Below, one piece after another: positions 48,001 to 60,239 of a stretch of 64,000 bases of DNA (its first letter is position 1; the number at the start of each line of letters is the position of its first letter). A program made the position numbers and the translations under genes. Origin of the DNA: Diphasiastrum complanatum (taxonomy: Eukaryota; Streptophyta; Lycopodiopsida; Lycopodiales; Lycopodiaceae); NCBI GenBank assembly GCA_029204225.1, contig CM055107.1, forward strand, positions 15,308,900 to 15,372,899. Reading direction: 5' to 3'. The notes under the pieces are model-generated. The model did no database searches and was not told the origin of the DNA. It saw only the letters and a list, made by a program, of their open reading frames with translations.

Positions 48001-48420
48001 TTCACCAAAAACTGTTTATTTTGATCTATATTGCTTATAAGACACATGGTTTGTGAGTCATCTGGATTTATCTATAGAAGTGAATGTAACATCCACAGTC
48101 ATGAGAAATTTTTGTCTCCACATTCTAGTAAGTGGTTAAGAAAATCGGCCTACTTCAAGTGATTTGACCTAAAATGATGCTAGGATCACAGAGATCCACT
48201 TTCTATACTTGAAAATTTAAGATTTGAGTTGGAAACACGTCCAAATCCACATAGAATCAATGGCGCCTTCAAATCCACCACTAGATTTGGAAAATACTCT
48301 AGCTTTGGCCTGTAACCTGCTCTAATACCATGTGAGAATTTTGTCCGGTTGTGACATGTGTACCTGTTGATTCGCTGATTGTCAAATTGCAGTTGATTGT
48401 TTGAGGAAGGCCGAATAAGA
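45061..48420. other. No gene; possible LTR remnants at 46.84-47.55 kb
   Basis: AT-rich, with no supported ORF. Between about 46,840 and 47,550 the words CACACATGTGG and CACACGTGGG recur, as in the copia A LTR, so that part is probably decayed LTR. The rest is unassigned. Confidence 0.45.
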
Positions 48421-48461
48421 GAATATGTCCAGATATTCTAGGATGAGGGCCACCGCTAGGG

Positions 48462-48573
48462 ACCACAAGGAGGCTCCTTGCGGTCTAGACCACCGCAAGG
48501 GACTGCAAGAAGTCTCTTTGCGGTTTCCTTCGGAGGTTGGACCACACAGAACCACAAGGAGTCTTTTTGCGGT
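48462..48573. repeat. Three related short hairpins
   Basis: Similar imperfect palindromes at 48,462-48,484 (ACCACAAGGAG/CTCCTTGCGGT), 48,502-48,524 and 48,551-48,573 (ACCACAAGGAG/CTTTTTGCGGT), spaced 40 and 49 bases apart. Origin unknown. Confidence 0.6.
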
Positions 48574-49452
48574 ATCTTGCATTCATAGCCCTCTTGGGCT
48601 TTACGTGGCCATGAGATTCCTAGCCCTGGACCTAGCTAATGCACCCGACCCTAGCCCCAGACTTGGTCCTTCCAGAAGTCCCAACGGCCTACATTTGCTA
48701 GCATGCCATGTGCTATGAAATTTTGCAACCAAAATACGAAGAAAACTCACAAAACTCGTAGATGATTTACTCGCAGAATGTCAAAACCCATGAGATTCAT
48801 AGTGAGATTAGATCCAACACCAATTGGTACACTATCAATTCCTTATATCTTGCATTTACCATCAATAGGAAAGAAAATAAACTTTCTAGATCCATTGTAA
48901 GATGTAAGATGAGTGAAAGATTTCCTTGAACTAGGCATATGAGAACTAGATCCACTATCTATCCACCATGCATTTTCATCTTCAAAACTAGAAGAGGAGT
49001 ACATAGACATCATGATAGATCCTTCTTCATAACTTCCTTCTATCTCATCTTCACTCTCTTTAGTAAGATTGGCTTGCTTGAGGAACTCTTTCTTCTTGAA
49101 ACAATTAGAAGCAAAATGCCCCTTCTTAACACAAAAGAAACACTTCTTGTTGGATTTGCAACTTGTTGATGTTTGTATTACTCATCATCACTCTCCTCCT
49201 TTGATTTGTCCTTCCTGAAATGTTGATGATGCTCTTTACTTCTCCCTCTTGGCTTGTCCTTTGAAAAGAGAACTCTCTCTTCTCCACCATTCTTCAAGGA
49301 AAGTTGATTGATCCTCAATAGCTTGTTCTCTTGTCTACACTCCTCAAAAATGAGAACTCCTTGTAGTGCCTCCAAGCTTGGAAGCTCCTTCTTGATTGCA
49401 TAATATTGGACAAGAGTGTCAAATTCTTCCTTCAACCCATTTAGGATGACTT

Positions 49453-49537
49453 ATTAAGGGAGTTGGCTCAATTGGTTAGCTTGACATCCAAAGTTTCTTT
49501 GGTCTCAAGTTCGAGCCTTCCCTTGGAAACCAAGAAG
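49453..49537 (+). repeat. 85-bp tRNA-derived insertion (SINE-like) with 15-bp target duplication
   Basis: The 15-mer CATTTAGGATGACTT occurs at 49,438-49,452 and again at 49,538-49,552. Between them, AAGGGAG... and ...TTCCCTT can pair like an acceptor stem. GGCTCAATTGGTTAGC fits a D-arm/A box and AAGTTCGAGCC a T-arm/B box. It splits a copia gag frame, which confirms it as an insertion. There is no clear poly-A tail, so it may be a retroposed tRNA or a very short SINE. Confidence 0.75.
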
Positions 49538-49795
49538 CATTTAGGATGACTTGCACTAGCTCTCTTGGATTGAGGTGGTCTCCTGTGCAAGCAAGCTCCC
49601 TATGAAGATCTTTGACTCAAAAAAAACATAATTTGAGGAACTCTCATCACTCCTTTGGAAGTTTTGAAAGATTTTATTCCTTAGTGTGAGAAACCTTGAT
49701 GTGTTCCTTGCCTTATAAATGGACTTTAGTGTGTCCGAAGCCTCCTTGGCCGAGGTTCATGAGCCAATCTTCCTCAACACTTCATTGAAAACATG

Positions 49796-50845
49796 TATTT
49801 GACACTTTATCATTCGTGTTGGTTTGCATGAGTGTGTGTGGGCTTGCGTGTTGCCTTGTCACGAGAGTCTAGATCTGAGTTGGAGTTGTATGTGGTTGTG
49901 CATTTTCTACGTTTAAAACAAAGTAGTCATTTATGCTCATTGACTTATCATTATCTACTAGTTGTCCATCTAGTGAGGGTATAATCTTATGGTGGCAGTA
50001 AGATTTCCTCAGGTTGAGCCTCAATCGCTCATTTATGTCAATTTTACAGGTTCGTACTTGTAAGTGTCTGATAGGATGTCAGCCTAGTTAGATGGAGGAT
50101 GTAAGTCTCATGGTGGTAGTGGGATTTCCTCAGTTTGAGCCATGTCGCTCATGTGGTCCACTTGTGTTCAAGTTGGATTGGGGACGAGTCAGTTGGTCAA
50201 GAGTATGGTAGACTCTCTGTATGAGCATTGTGTTTATATGATACTTTGTGAGTCAAACCTGGTGGTTGTTGGTGTGCTTGAGTGTGAGTCAAGTACAGAG
50301 GAGCAGGATATGCATAACATCTTTTGGCCACTCCAGACATTGCTACAAATTATTGTTTTTCACTCTTATCACATTTGAGCTTAAGGGAGAGAGTTAGAAA
50401 TCAGAGTTAATCTGATATGCATTTTATGTAAGCTCTAAATGTGATGATGTAATTAGTGTACAGTTTATTTGGTTTACTATATATGGTTGTGATCGGGACG
50501 TGACCTGTTAGGATATATTGATCGGGCACTGATCCCGTAGCCAACTACTAGGTTAGTCGAGTAGCCACACATAGGAAGAATTAGCATGTACAGAGTTATT
50601 TACAGTACTTGCTATACTTGGGGGCATGTCCCAAGTTTGTCGGTTGAATTTGGCCATATTGGGCCCGACCTTAGTTTGACAGGTGGTAGGCCAATTTTAG
50701 GACACCTGCCTTTTCATGCAGTTTGTGAATACTCTATACGTACAGTGTTTCTTTGTAATCTAAGAACTTTTGTTGTGCCATATTTGAGAGCTTGTGAGAA
50801 GTGGCTATGATGATTGTGTGATGTGACCTGCATATTGCACTAGAC
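49796..50845 (+). repeat. 1.05-kb LTR-type repeat R, copy 2
   Basis: Plus-strand copy of the repeat seen inverted at 41,996-43,050. The polypurine-like GCTTAAGGGAGAGAG (about 50,380-50,394) precedes an LTR-like region that starts TTAGAAATCAGAG and ends CCTGCATATTGCA, then CTAGA. It is inserted in a copia gag. Both copies stop at the same internal point (CAAATACATG) and both are followed by CTAGA, so either the true ends lie there or the repeat moves as this truncated unit. Confidence 0.75.
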
Positions 50846-51017
50846 TCTTTTGGACCTCTTGGAGCACTTGAGGCTCCTTCTCAAGTCCTATCACAATCTC
50901 CATCACATCTTGGAGTACAAAAATGGACCTCATTCTTACCTTCCAAATGGCATAATTGGAGGTGTTTAATCTCTCACCATGCTCCAACAAAATGGAACCT
51001 ATGGAAGCCACATTCAC

Positions 51018-54000
51018 ACATATAGAGACTTGTGGATGAAAAAATTAAGTATGGAAAAGCCTTGCTCTCAAGTAGAGAGAGAATCCAACATCAAAGACTC
51101 AGGTAGAGAGAGAAAGCCAAAATAGCTCAAAATGTAGAAACTCTCATTAACTCCAAAAAACTTACATAGAATTGATCTAATACTCATATATGTAGCAACT
51201 AGAGGTTAAGGGGAGTGAAACATGATTGGACCCCTTCTTTTTCTCCTCTAAATGTGATTGGCTTAGTGACATATGGACCCTTAATTTTGATTGGACAATT
51301 TCATGGATCTCTTAGTTGTGATTGGTCACATGATCTCAATACAACACATAGGAAGAAGTCACTAGCCCTCTACCATCATGACATGTGTCAAGTTCCTAAG
51401 TTACTCTTGGACTTGGCCTAATCATCATGTGGCATGTGTACTTGCTCGAGTTACCTCTAATGCCAAAATTGGCCTAATCACCCACTAACATGTGTAATGA
51501 CCCAAAAAAATCAATATAGCCCGTAACTCAACATAGAACTTTTTCTATTTTTCACATGTGGGGTGTACATCTCTTTTGATTAATGATTATAGATTGCTCT
51601 TGCTTGATGCATCTCAAATTGTCAATCTAGATCTCAATTTTGAGTGTCTAGTTTGCATTTGTTTTATGATCAATCAATCACTCTCTCTTGTGAGTCGTCA
51701 GTAGTCTCATTTATGGTCCAAAGTACTGTACTTTGACACCAGCCAGTAGGACATGGCATCAACATTAGCTAATGTCACTAAGGTATAGCGTAGGCTACAA
51801 CAAGATCAACTGAATAAGAAATCCCTTTAATGGCCTGAGAAAGGATCCATAAGAATCAAGGTCAAGTGTATAAAAATCGTTTTGCTAAAAGATGCATTAG
51901 TCCATGAGAATCATTATGTAAAAGTGCTTGAATACTAACACGTACAAGGTCACTATAGTAGCACATATACCTCTCTTTAGGTTGCACTGAACAAAAAGAG
52001 AAACATGTAATTTCATCTCATGTGCATCTATTTGTGAGAGATCTTTAGAAGCTTCCCCTATCAAAAACATCATATACCCCACCCCACGTACACATCATGT
52101 GGGAATGTATGTACTTCATGATAGAGACCTTGTGTCTCATCTACGCCATCTCAAACAATAGCAAAATTATAGACTCCAATTGGTGATGACTTGGTTTTAT
52201 TATAAAGAGAATGAATATGCTTGAAATTTGTAGAAAGTAAATGAGATCTTTTCAATTTGGCCGAAATTCACCATAACTTCACCTCTTGTAGGTCAAAATG
52301 GGTAGGATATGGGGTCTTAATAATCATAGAACAATAAAGACAAGTAGTTTTTATCAAAACATCAAACAAAAAAGTGATGTACATATATGCTAAAAAAATT
52401 CCCTCTTGCCATATTCCTAATTTATTCTATTTTGTTAAAGAGAACTTAAATTGACATATTTTGGGCTTCGTAGGTGTGATTTGATCCAATGTTTTCAAAA
52501 ATAGAGTTATTTTCATCTTTCATAGCCAAAAAAACAAAAAAGGGATTAGTTTGACCAAGGGTATTGAATTAGGATTTCAAAAAATGGCAAATGAAAAAAG
52601 ATGTCTTTTGAAATATTTGATGACTAAAATCTTTTGAAATATTTGATGACTAAAATCTAATGCAATTGTTGAGTTAAAATCTCAATCACCATCAAAAAAG
52701 TTAAAGCAAAAGATTCAAATGGTTGCAAAAATGAGGTACATGCTAAAAAATCAAAAATCTACTTGCCTCGAAAATGCTCTAATACCAAATTATAAGCACA
52801 AATCATAGGCACAACATAACATTATAATGCTATACCATTGAGGATAAAGTGAATATAGCAACTAAGAATACTACAATGTCAAATATAGTCAATAGTTCAA
52901 CCCCTACAAGGAACAACAATGAGTCTTCACTCAAGAGTAATTCTACTTGGATTGTACTATATTGAATAGCCCCTAATGGAGCCTTCAAAGTTGTTAGATT
53001 AAGGCTAATTTATGCCAACCTTATCTATTTAGCTTCATTTGCAAGGAGTGTTTTAGATTAGACATTACTTTTAGTCTCCGATTTTTTCCCTTGGGCTTTA
53101 TGACAAGCACTTACACCATTTTTTTTAATGGTACTACAAGATAATTTTAGAGATGAGGGGAGCAATTAATCCTAAACTTAAAATTATGGCCTTCTCATTG
53201 GTCCAAAAAGGTTCACATGCCGTTTTGGGTATTTCATTGCACCTAGTCATGCAATGCATGGCATTTGAGGCAACAACCACTATAGGGCACTTTAAAGCCT
53301 TGGAGATGTCGAGGGAAATTCATGGGACAAAAATGTCATAAAGAGTAGAGTTGGGCTATGAGTTGCAAGGTGTGAACTCCACGGAGTGCAAAGGGCCTCT
53401 CCATGTGTAAGTGGCTCTCCTTTTGTTTTTTTGAAGCTATGTGAGGCAATAAGTAGTAGTTTGCCCTAGTTTATCGATGATATTGTCAGATGCATTGCAC
53501 AAGGCATCCACGAAGCTTGACCTCCATCACACTATAAGTTGCGAGTGAAATTGCTTAAAAGCTTATGAAATTGCCAATTTATATGGACTTTAGATCCCTA
53601 CAAATCTCCAACCCCCAACAAGCCAATGAGATTAGTCCTTAGAAAATAAAAAAGCCAATGAAATTGTTGATGTTAAAAGAAAGTCAAGTGAAATTGCCGA
53701 CAAGCCAATGATCAGGAAAGCTGGCAAAATTTAGGAATGAGAACGACATCTTTCATACACCCAAAAGCAAACTTGCGAGTTTTAGGAGGAAGCAGTTTTT
53801 GAAGATACGATGCTTTTGGCTTCAGCATTCCAATGTTCAGATGGTAGATTGGAATAAATTGATCCGAGTTCCAACCAAGTCTTTCTTCCTCCAATTCAAG
53901 GCCTTGATTGATGTTTAATATCTACTCTGGTGCATATTCACCTTCCATCTATTCAAAACGTCAAAATCTGGATTCATTCAACGTAACAAATTCAGATACA

Positions 54001-54890
54001 AGGTCATCGCGAAAGAGTTTCTGTCCTTGAATCTCTCGTGCTCAACATTCAGGACACTCTTACTGAACACAAACGCCGTTTTTCCTCAATGGACTACTGC
54101 GATTGTTGGATTAATGTCGTAGGGGGCCGTGGCAGCATGTGTGTTGCCTTTCTGTCATCTCGAAGGATACACGGGGGGCACCTCGATGGCGCCAAGGCTG
54201 TCATCTTTCTGCAACGTCTAAGAAGATTAGGGAGGCCTAAAGCCTTCTGGCGGTTGCTGAATACCCATCTTATTCGGTGGCAGGTTTTGCTTCATTTATC
54301 TCGACACGAAGAGGATTGCTAGATTTCTTTTCCCTCACGCTCTTTTTTAATTAAGACCGGTTGATTTCTTAATGTTTCTCAGTTTATTTTTTTTATTGTC
54401 GGCCTCTAAGCTTGCTTAACTTGAAACTAGGCCGGTTTCAATTCAAAAAATTCAATTTGAATAAATCGTAAGGAGATTTGCAAATTCAACTTTGACAAGA
54501 TTATCAGGAATTCGCAAATTCAAGTTTAAGGATTTGTTCACAAAAGACATCAGAAATGAACAAGTGGAGGCAGAACTGGTTGCATCACCACCTGCATCCA
54601 AGTATGCTTGTTACCACACTGTAAAAGTTTTTTCTTTTAATCAACGTAATCGAACTGTCAAATAATCAGACGAGAGGCCATGATTTTTGAGAGATTTATA
54701 ATTTGTTGATTTCGGCAAACAAATCAATTACACATAAGTCAATGGAATAATTCATTATTTGTAAAAAAAAAAATTTCAAAGTAGAAACAAATGCTTAGAA
54801 ATAGGAGCACTGACAGGACAGATGTGTGCTTGCAAAATTGCAGCATGTTACCAATTTGAATCAACTCCACTTAGTAGCAACAAACAGATT
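51018..54890. other. No supported gene; LTR scraps
   Basis: 51,030-51,770 is probably the leader and LTR remnants of the copia gag just below (51,595-51,745 resembles 32,870-33,040). 52,605-52,658 holds two copies of a 26-bp repeat (ttttgaaatatttgatgact core). Open frames at 53,712-53,894 (-) and 54,038-54,322 (+) have no recognisable domain and no splice context, and I do not call them genes. Confidence 0.5.
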
Positions 54891-55097
54891 CATTGAATTT
54901 CAACAAAGAATCATAGATTCCATTATGGTCGATGCAATGCAGGAACAGATAGCCATTGAAGGCCACAATCTCCCTAAAAAATCATGATTATTCCATGAAT
55001 CATGTTCGGTAGCATAAATATATGCATTATGCTATGTATCACAAGCTTGTTCTCTGCAATTCACACACCTTACATGAATTGAAGCAAACTATAAGAT

Positions 55098-55667
55098 CTA
55101 CCTAGTAGCTAACAGCCAAAAAGTTAAAAAGAAGGATATTGAGGCCAGGGCCCATGTTAGAAACGTCATGGCTACGGCAGCCTCATATTTTCCACAGTGG
55201 TTTGGTCCACATTCATTCAAATCATTATCAATAAGAACAGTGATGCCTGCTGAAGCACATGCAGCAGCTAAAGATAACGTAGAGGTGACCTGCATTGGCA
55301 ATCCAGCCAACCATATGTGGATTTAAGGAGACCAAGTGTAAAATATGAAAATGCAAACGAGCACATAAATCAAGTCTTTTCTGACTTTTCCTCCACACTT
55401 TGGAATGTCATTGAGGCTACCAGAGAGCCTGTTGCTGCACTCTGAGTGCTTGAAACTAGAATACCTTATATGAATGTTTTTCTGATGATTACTATAAATT
55501 CAAATAACAGACATCAACCCTCAGAAACACTTACCCAGTCACCGACAACAAACACACTCACTAGAAGTGAATCTCTGAAGGTTCTTTGTAGCAACAAGCC
55601 ATATGCATCAGTTATGGCCAAAGCAAGACTCCAGACACTCTGTAATGCCATAGCTGCTACCAAGTAA
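55098..55667 (-). CDS. CASP-like membrane protein (CASPL5 type), 3' exons only
   Basis: Two exons of a four-transmembrane CASP-like (MARVEL-related) plasma-membrane protein; CASPs form membrane scaffolds in plant cell walls. The upstream exon is 55,535-55,667 ([20 protein letters not shown], then [11 protein letters not shown]). A 245-bp intron (55,290-55,534, GT-AG) follows. The last exon is 55,098-55,289 ([39 protein letters not shown], then [20 protein letters not shown] and stop). The GDW|VT junction and paired cysteines in the extracellular loop are typical of the CASPL5 subgroup. The first exon, encoding the N-terminus and first membrane segment, is not recognisable up to 56.6 kb, where a gypsy element begins. 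It may lie beyond that insertion or be lost. Confidence 0.85.
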
Positions 55668-55844
55668 CTGCAAAGTAATGTGAAAAAAGTCTCAGGAAAC
55701 TAAAATTAGCAAGAGTAGTTATTCTATTGAAGAGTATTAAAAAGGCACTTCTCAGATAGTAGCACATTATTCTGCCAGAGAATCAATCACATTAAAGAGT
55801 GACCCAAGGACTGGTTCCGAAATAGCCAATGTTCTAGAGTCACA

Positions 55845-56500
55845 TCCCATATTGAAAGTGAAGTTTCACCACTTAGAAGGGCTTTGTTGGGTTCTGGCAA
55901 GTAAAATTTAAGGACAGATCATCGGTACTAACAACAGGTTAAACCAAGCAAAATGTGGACCTGGTACTCTACTTCCATATTACTTGCAGCTAGGACAGTT
56001 TATTCCCATTAGCAACAATTTCCAGAGTCAAGGTGGATGAAACATTCCTCAAAATATCGTTCTAATGTAACGACGCGCTCAGTTTATTGCTTTACGAACC
56101 AATCTAAAAAGTACTTCAAGATTTGTAACTTAACAAATGCAAGTGAAAGCTGTCTGCAAGAACTTGCAAGTTTGGCATGCTCATGTCATTCCTAACACTA
56201 CCCATTGCCTGGAAAAGCTTGAATCAATCATCTCTTTAAACCCTACATTGAAAGTGAAGATAGACTTAAAGGCGCTTTGTTGGATTTTGCAAGTAAAAGT
56301 AGGAAACTGATCATTGATACCACAGATACCCGTTCCTAAAGTTTTTCCTTAGGTACGGGTACGGTAACTTAATGAGTGCAAGTGAAAACTATGTCTGCAA
56401 GGAGTTGCATGTTTGGCATACTCATGCCATTCCTGATACTATCAACTGCGTGGAAAAGCTCAAATGAACCATCTCTTTACATCCTTTACATCGGCACTGA
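55845..56500. repeat. Diverged duplicated blocks in the CASP-like gene intron
   Basis: 55,849-55,935 resembles 56,242-56,325 (attgaaagtgaag... gctttgttgg... gcaagtaaaa). 56,135-56,260 resembles 56,375-56,500 (gtttggcat(g/a)ctcatg, cattcct, ggaaaagct, catctcttta). The second pair is offset by about 240 bp. These look like old local duplications or tandem copies of a small transposon. Confidence 0.65.
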
Positions 56501-56599
56501 TAATGAAAAATTCATCAATACCAAATAGATTCCTCAGCAAGCTCCAAACAAGTTTTGTCCTAATCATGTGCAGTTATGGACTTGTCTCTTTACATTCGC

Positions 56600-59500
56600 C
56601 ACGTCCATTCGCATCTATGGCCATCTTCTCGCCGTGACCTTCGCCATGCTATGATTGATCCTCAATGGCTCTTCAAACTTACAGCCTGCTGAGCTCATCT
56701 CGTGCTACATTGCAGGACTTCGAGGTGCATTATGATGTTGCATCTTTTCGACCCCATACTCTTTCTAATGCTATGTCTCTTGCTAGTACTCTACAACATA
56801 AGTACCCTGATACACCATTTTCCCGTTTTTCTCGACCTCGTCCCCCCTTAGTTTCTACTCCACCCCCTACCTTGCCGTCCTCCTCTATTGTTCCTTCTGC
56901 CACACGTCCTCCTATTCCTCGCCCTGCTTTTGTCCGCCATTACACTTCCGTAGAGTTCGCCGACATTCAGCAGAAACGTCTCTGTTTCCGTTGTAAGAAT
57001 CCAGACCACCTTGCTCGTGATTGTCGCCAGACTCCTCTTACTACTACTGTTGTTTTCTATCATGAGGGCACTGACACTGACGATTCTGATATCTATATTC
57101 ATATCTCTGACAAACTTGATCTTGTGTTCGAGCCTTCTTCTGACCTCCTCCCAACTACTTGCCATGCCCAGCTTGCTTATGCTACTTGGACTGGGCGTCC
57201 TGGTCCTCGCTCCATTCGGTTACGCATAAACATTACTGGACGGGAATATATTGCTTTAGTGGATACAGGCAGCACACATTCCTTTATCATCAGTTACATC
57301 TCCAGTCGGATCTGTGCTTTACCTATTCCTGCTCCACAGCCTCTCAATATTGAGGTTGCCAATTCTCATTCTTTCCCTAGCTCTCAGATGTTCCAGGGCT
57401 TGGCATACCGCATTGGGGATTTTTCTGGACAAACGGATCTTTATATTATCCCTATGGAGCGCTATGATCTTATTCTTGGTGCTGATTGGTTTGCTTCTCT
57501 TGGTGCCGTTACATTGGACTTGACACGGCAGACACTCACTTTTTTTTGTGCATGATTCAGTTACCCACTCCCTTGTTGGCATCGATTCCCAGAGACATTA
57601 TCAACTTATTACATCGATATGCTTAGGTCTTTTCAGAACCTACGGCGCTACCACCATTGCGTGATGTTAACTACCACATTGATTTACGCCCTGGGTCTAA
57701 TCCTCCCTCCCGTCCTCCCTGCCGTATGTCTAAGTCTGAGTGTGATGAGGTTGAGCTTCAGATCTTTGCATTATTAGACCAGGGTCTTATTGTGTGCCCC
57801 TGTTCTCCTTGTTAGTAAGAAAGATGGTACCAAATGTCTCTGCGTAAATTATCGTGCCCTCAATAAGCTAACTATCCGTAACCAGTACCCTATCCCTCAC
57901 ATGGATGACCTATTTTATCAGCTTGGCACTTCCCAGATTTTTTCCAAGATAGACCTTCGTTCTGGATATCACCAGATCACCTCTGACGAACATAAGACTG
58001 CTTTTCGTACCCATCTTGGCTTATATAAGTTTCATGTGCTTCCTTTTGGTGTTACCAATGGTCCTCCTACGTTCCAGAATGCTATGAATAATATTACGCG
58101 TCCACTTCTTGGTCATTGTGTTTTAGTTTATTTCGACGACATTCTCATTTTCAGTACATCCCTTGACGCGAGCATGTGTCCCATCTCACGTCTGTCTTTC
58201 AGTTACTCATTCACCATCATTTGTTTGCCAAACTGTCCAAATGTTCTTTCGTCGTTGCTGAGATTGAATTTCTTGGGTTTCTTATTTGTGATGGGCGTAT
58301 TCGCCTTGATCCTCGTAAGGTTCAGGCTATCCAAGACTGCACTAAACCAAACAATGTTCACCATGTTCGTATGTTCCTCGGTTTAGCCACTCACCTTCGT
58401 CGCCCTGTTCCACACTTTGCCACTGTGGCTCCTCCTCTTCATGCTCTTCTAAAGAAATCTCGTACATTTCTGTGGACCCCTGATTGTCAGACAGCCTTTG
58501 ATACTCTTCGTCTCACTATTGTTGATGCCGTTGTTATGTGCTTACCTCGATTTGACCAGAAATTTATTGTTGAGACTGATGCTAGTTCCGTTGGTTTGGG
58601 TGCCTTACTTCGCCAGTCCTAGTGCATCATTGCTTATGAGTCACGACGGCTTTGCTCTTATGAGCAACGGTATTCTCTCCACGAGAAAGAGCTTCTTGCC
58701 ATTATCTATGCTCTTAAGAAGTGGCGTCATTACCTATATCGTATACCATTCGACATTAACACTGACCACCAGTCTCTCCGTTATCTGTTATCCCAGCGAG
58801 ATCTTAGTGATTGTCAATTTCGTTGGTTGCAATTTTTACAATCCTTTGATTTTTCTATTTGATATCGTCCTGGCCGTTCGAACTCCGTTGTCGATGATTT
58901 ATCCCCTCTACCTGCTTTGTTACACACACTTGTTGCCACCATTCCTACCTGGTTGATGATCTTCCCTCTTCTTATCTCACTTGTCCTGACTTTTATTGTT
59001 CTGCACCTCCTATTTCTTCTCGTCCACACCAGGTCTATTCCATCGTTGATCACCTTCTTTATCATTTTGGTTCACTCTGTATCCCTAGCTCCTTGCCTCT
59101 TCGCCCCCAATTATTGTCTGATGCTCATTCCTCCCCTGTTGGTCACCATTTTGGGTTTCAAAAGTCTTATGCTCGTCTTAGGGACCACTTTTACTGGCCA
59201 TCCATGAAGTCTGAGCTAGCCTTTCTTATTCGCAACTGCACTTTTTGTGCCTGCAATAAGTGCTCCCGTTCTAAGTCAGTTTGCTTCAGAGTTGGCCTAT
59301 TCCTCATCGCCAGTGGACCGATATTTCTATGGACTTTATCCTAGGCCTTCCCCGTACCCAGCATGGTCATAATTCATGTATGGTGGTAGTTGATAGGTTC
59401 TCGAAGCAGGCACATTTTATATCGGTTTGCAATACTGTTATAGCTGAGCAGTGTGCACGTTTATTCTTGTCAGAGATTTTCCGCCTCCATGGATTTCCTC

Positions 59501-59640
59501 GTACTATCCTTTCTGATCGGGATAGTAAATTTACGTTTACAGTTTGGACAGAGCTTATGCGCATACTGGATGTTCAGCTTTTTATGGGTTCTGCTTATCA
59601 TTCTACTGCCGATGAACAGTCTAAGGTGATGAAGGACAAC
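56600..59640 (+). pseudogene. Ty3/gypsy gag-pol (truncated at both ends)
   Basis: At 56,665-57,555: gag tail with zinc knuckle CFRCKNPDHLARDC, then protease (ALVDTGSTHSFI, DLILGADWFASLG). A T8 tract near 57,541 shifts the frame. RT at 57,790-58,160 has [43 protein letters not shown] and catalytic [10 protein letters not shown]. After a 2-base insertion near 58,156 come RNase H (VETDASSVGLGALL; stop at 58,621; ELLAIIYALKKWRHYL) and integrase (RDHFYWPSMKSELAFLIRNC zinc finger; MDFILGLPRT; LSDRDSKFT). It breaks off before the integrase C-terminus at about 59,640. No LTRs found. Confidence 0.9.
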
Positions 59641-60239
59641 ACTAAATATCGCAACGTATCGATTGCTCCCTACTTCCTCATAGAAACTCAAGGACAAATG
59701 CAGTATCTCGCATTGACTAGCAAACCATCAAAAGTCCTTTCCTCATAGAAACAACTAAGAGCATGTGAGTAGGCTTTATTAGGTTACCGTATTACATGGG
59801 GACCCAATGAAACTTTGTGGAAGGAACTGTATGGGGGAATGTTTACCACTAGCGAGAGATTCTAACTGAGTTCTCATTTCATAGCTTTATTAAATAGGGG
59901 ACTTGCTGCTTTTTGTTCTGTGATTGCACAGTGCTCAGGGGATGTCTTTATAACTAGGTGTTACAGCAACAAGAGTTGGATTCCGGATCAATTTCAGAAT
60001 GCACAAGCAGAAATAGGGTGTTTCTAAATCGAGCTATTCTTCTTACACAAGCATAACTTGGTATATTTGTTGCTTTGATCTCTAAACACAAGAACTAAAA
60101 GTTGTAATTCCAAAAAAGAAAATTTTTAAATCTAGATGTTGTTTGTGGATTCTAGTAGATGCTAACAAGTTGAGATGACCAGACTGTTCTAGCCCGATAT
60201 CGATGAGTAGCCTCTTTAACCATACTGGCTCCTTTGCAG

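Larger units (their letters stand above)
48750..51017 (-). pseudogene. Ty1/copia gag-protease relic split by two insertions
   Basis: Gag starts at 51,017 (MNVASIGSILLEHGERLNTS, NYAIWKVRMRSIFVLQDV) and breaks at about 50,846, where repeat R begins. Beyond R it resumes at about 49,795 (QIHVFNEVL... SAKEASDTLKSIYKARNTS). It is interrupted again by an 85-bp tRNA-like insertion at 49,453, and continues (FDTLVQYYAIKKELPSLEAL) to a zinc knuckle (KCFFCVKKGHFASNC) and protease (WWIDSGSSSHM) near 48,950. It fades out at about 48,750. The gag closely resembles that of copia A, so this is the same broad family. Confidence 0.85.

Noticed and set aside
54038-54322. 94-aa plus-strand frame with Cys and His residues
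   Set aside because: No domain, no splice signals and no neighbour to support it; cysteine spacing does not fit a known zinc finger.
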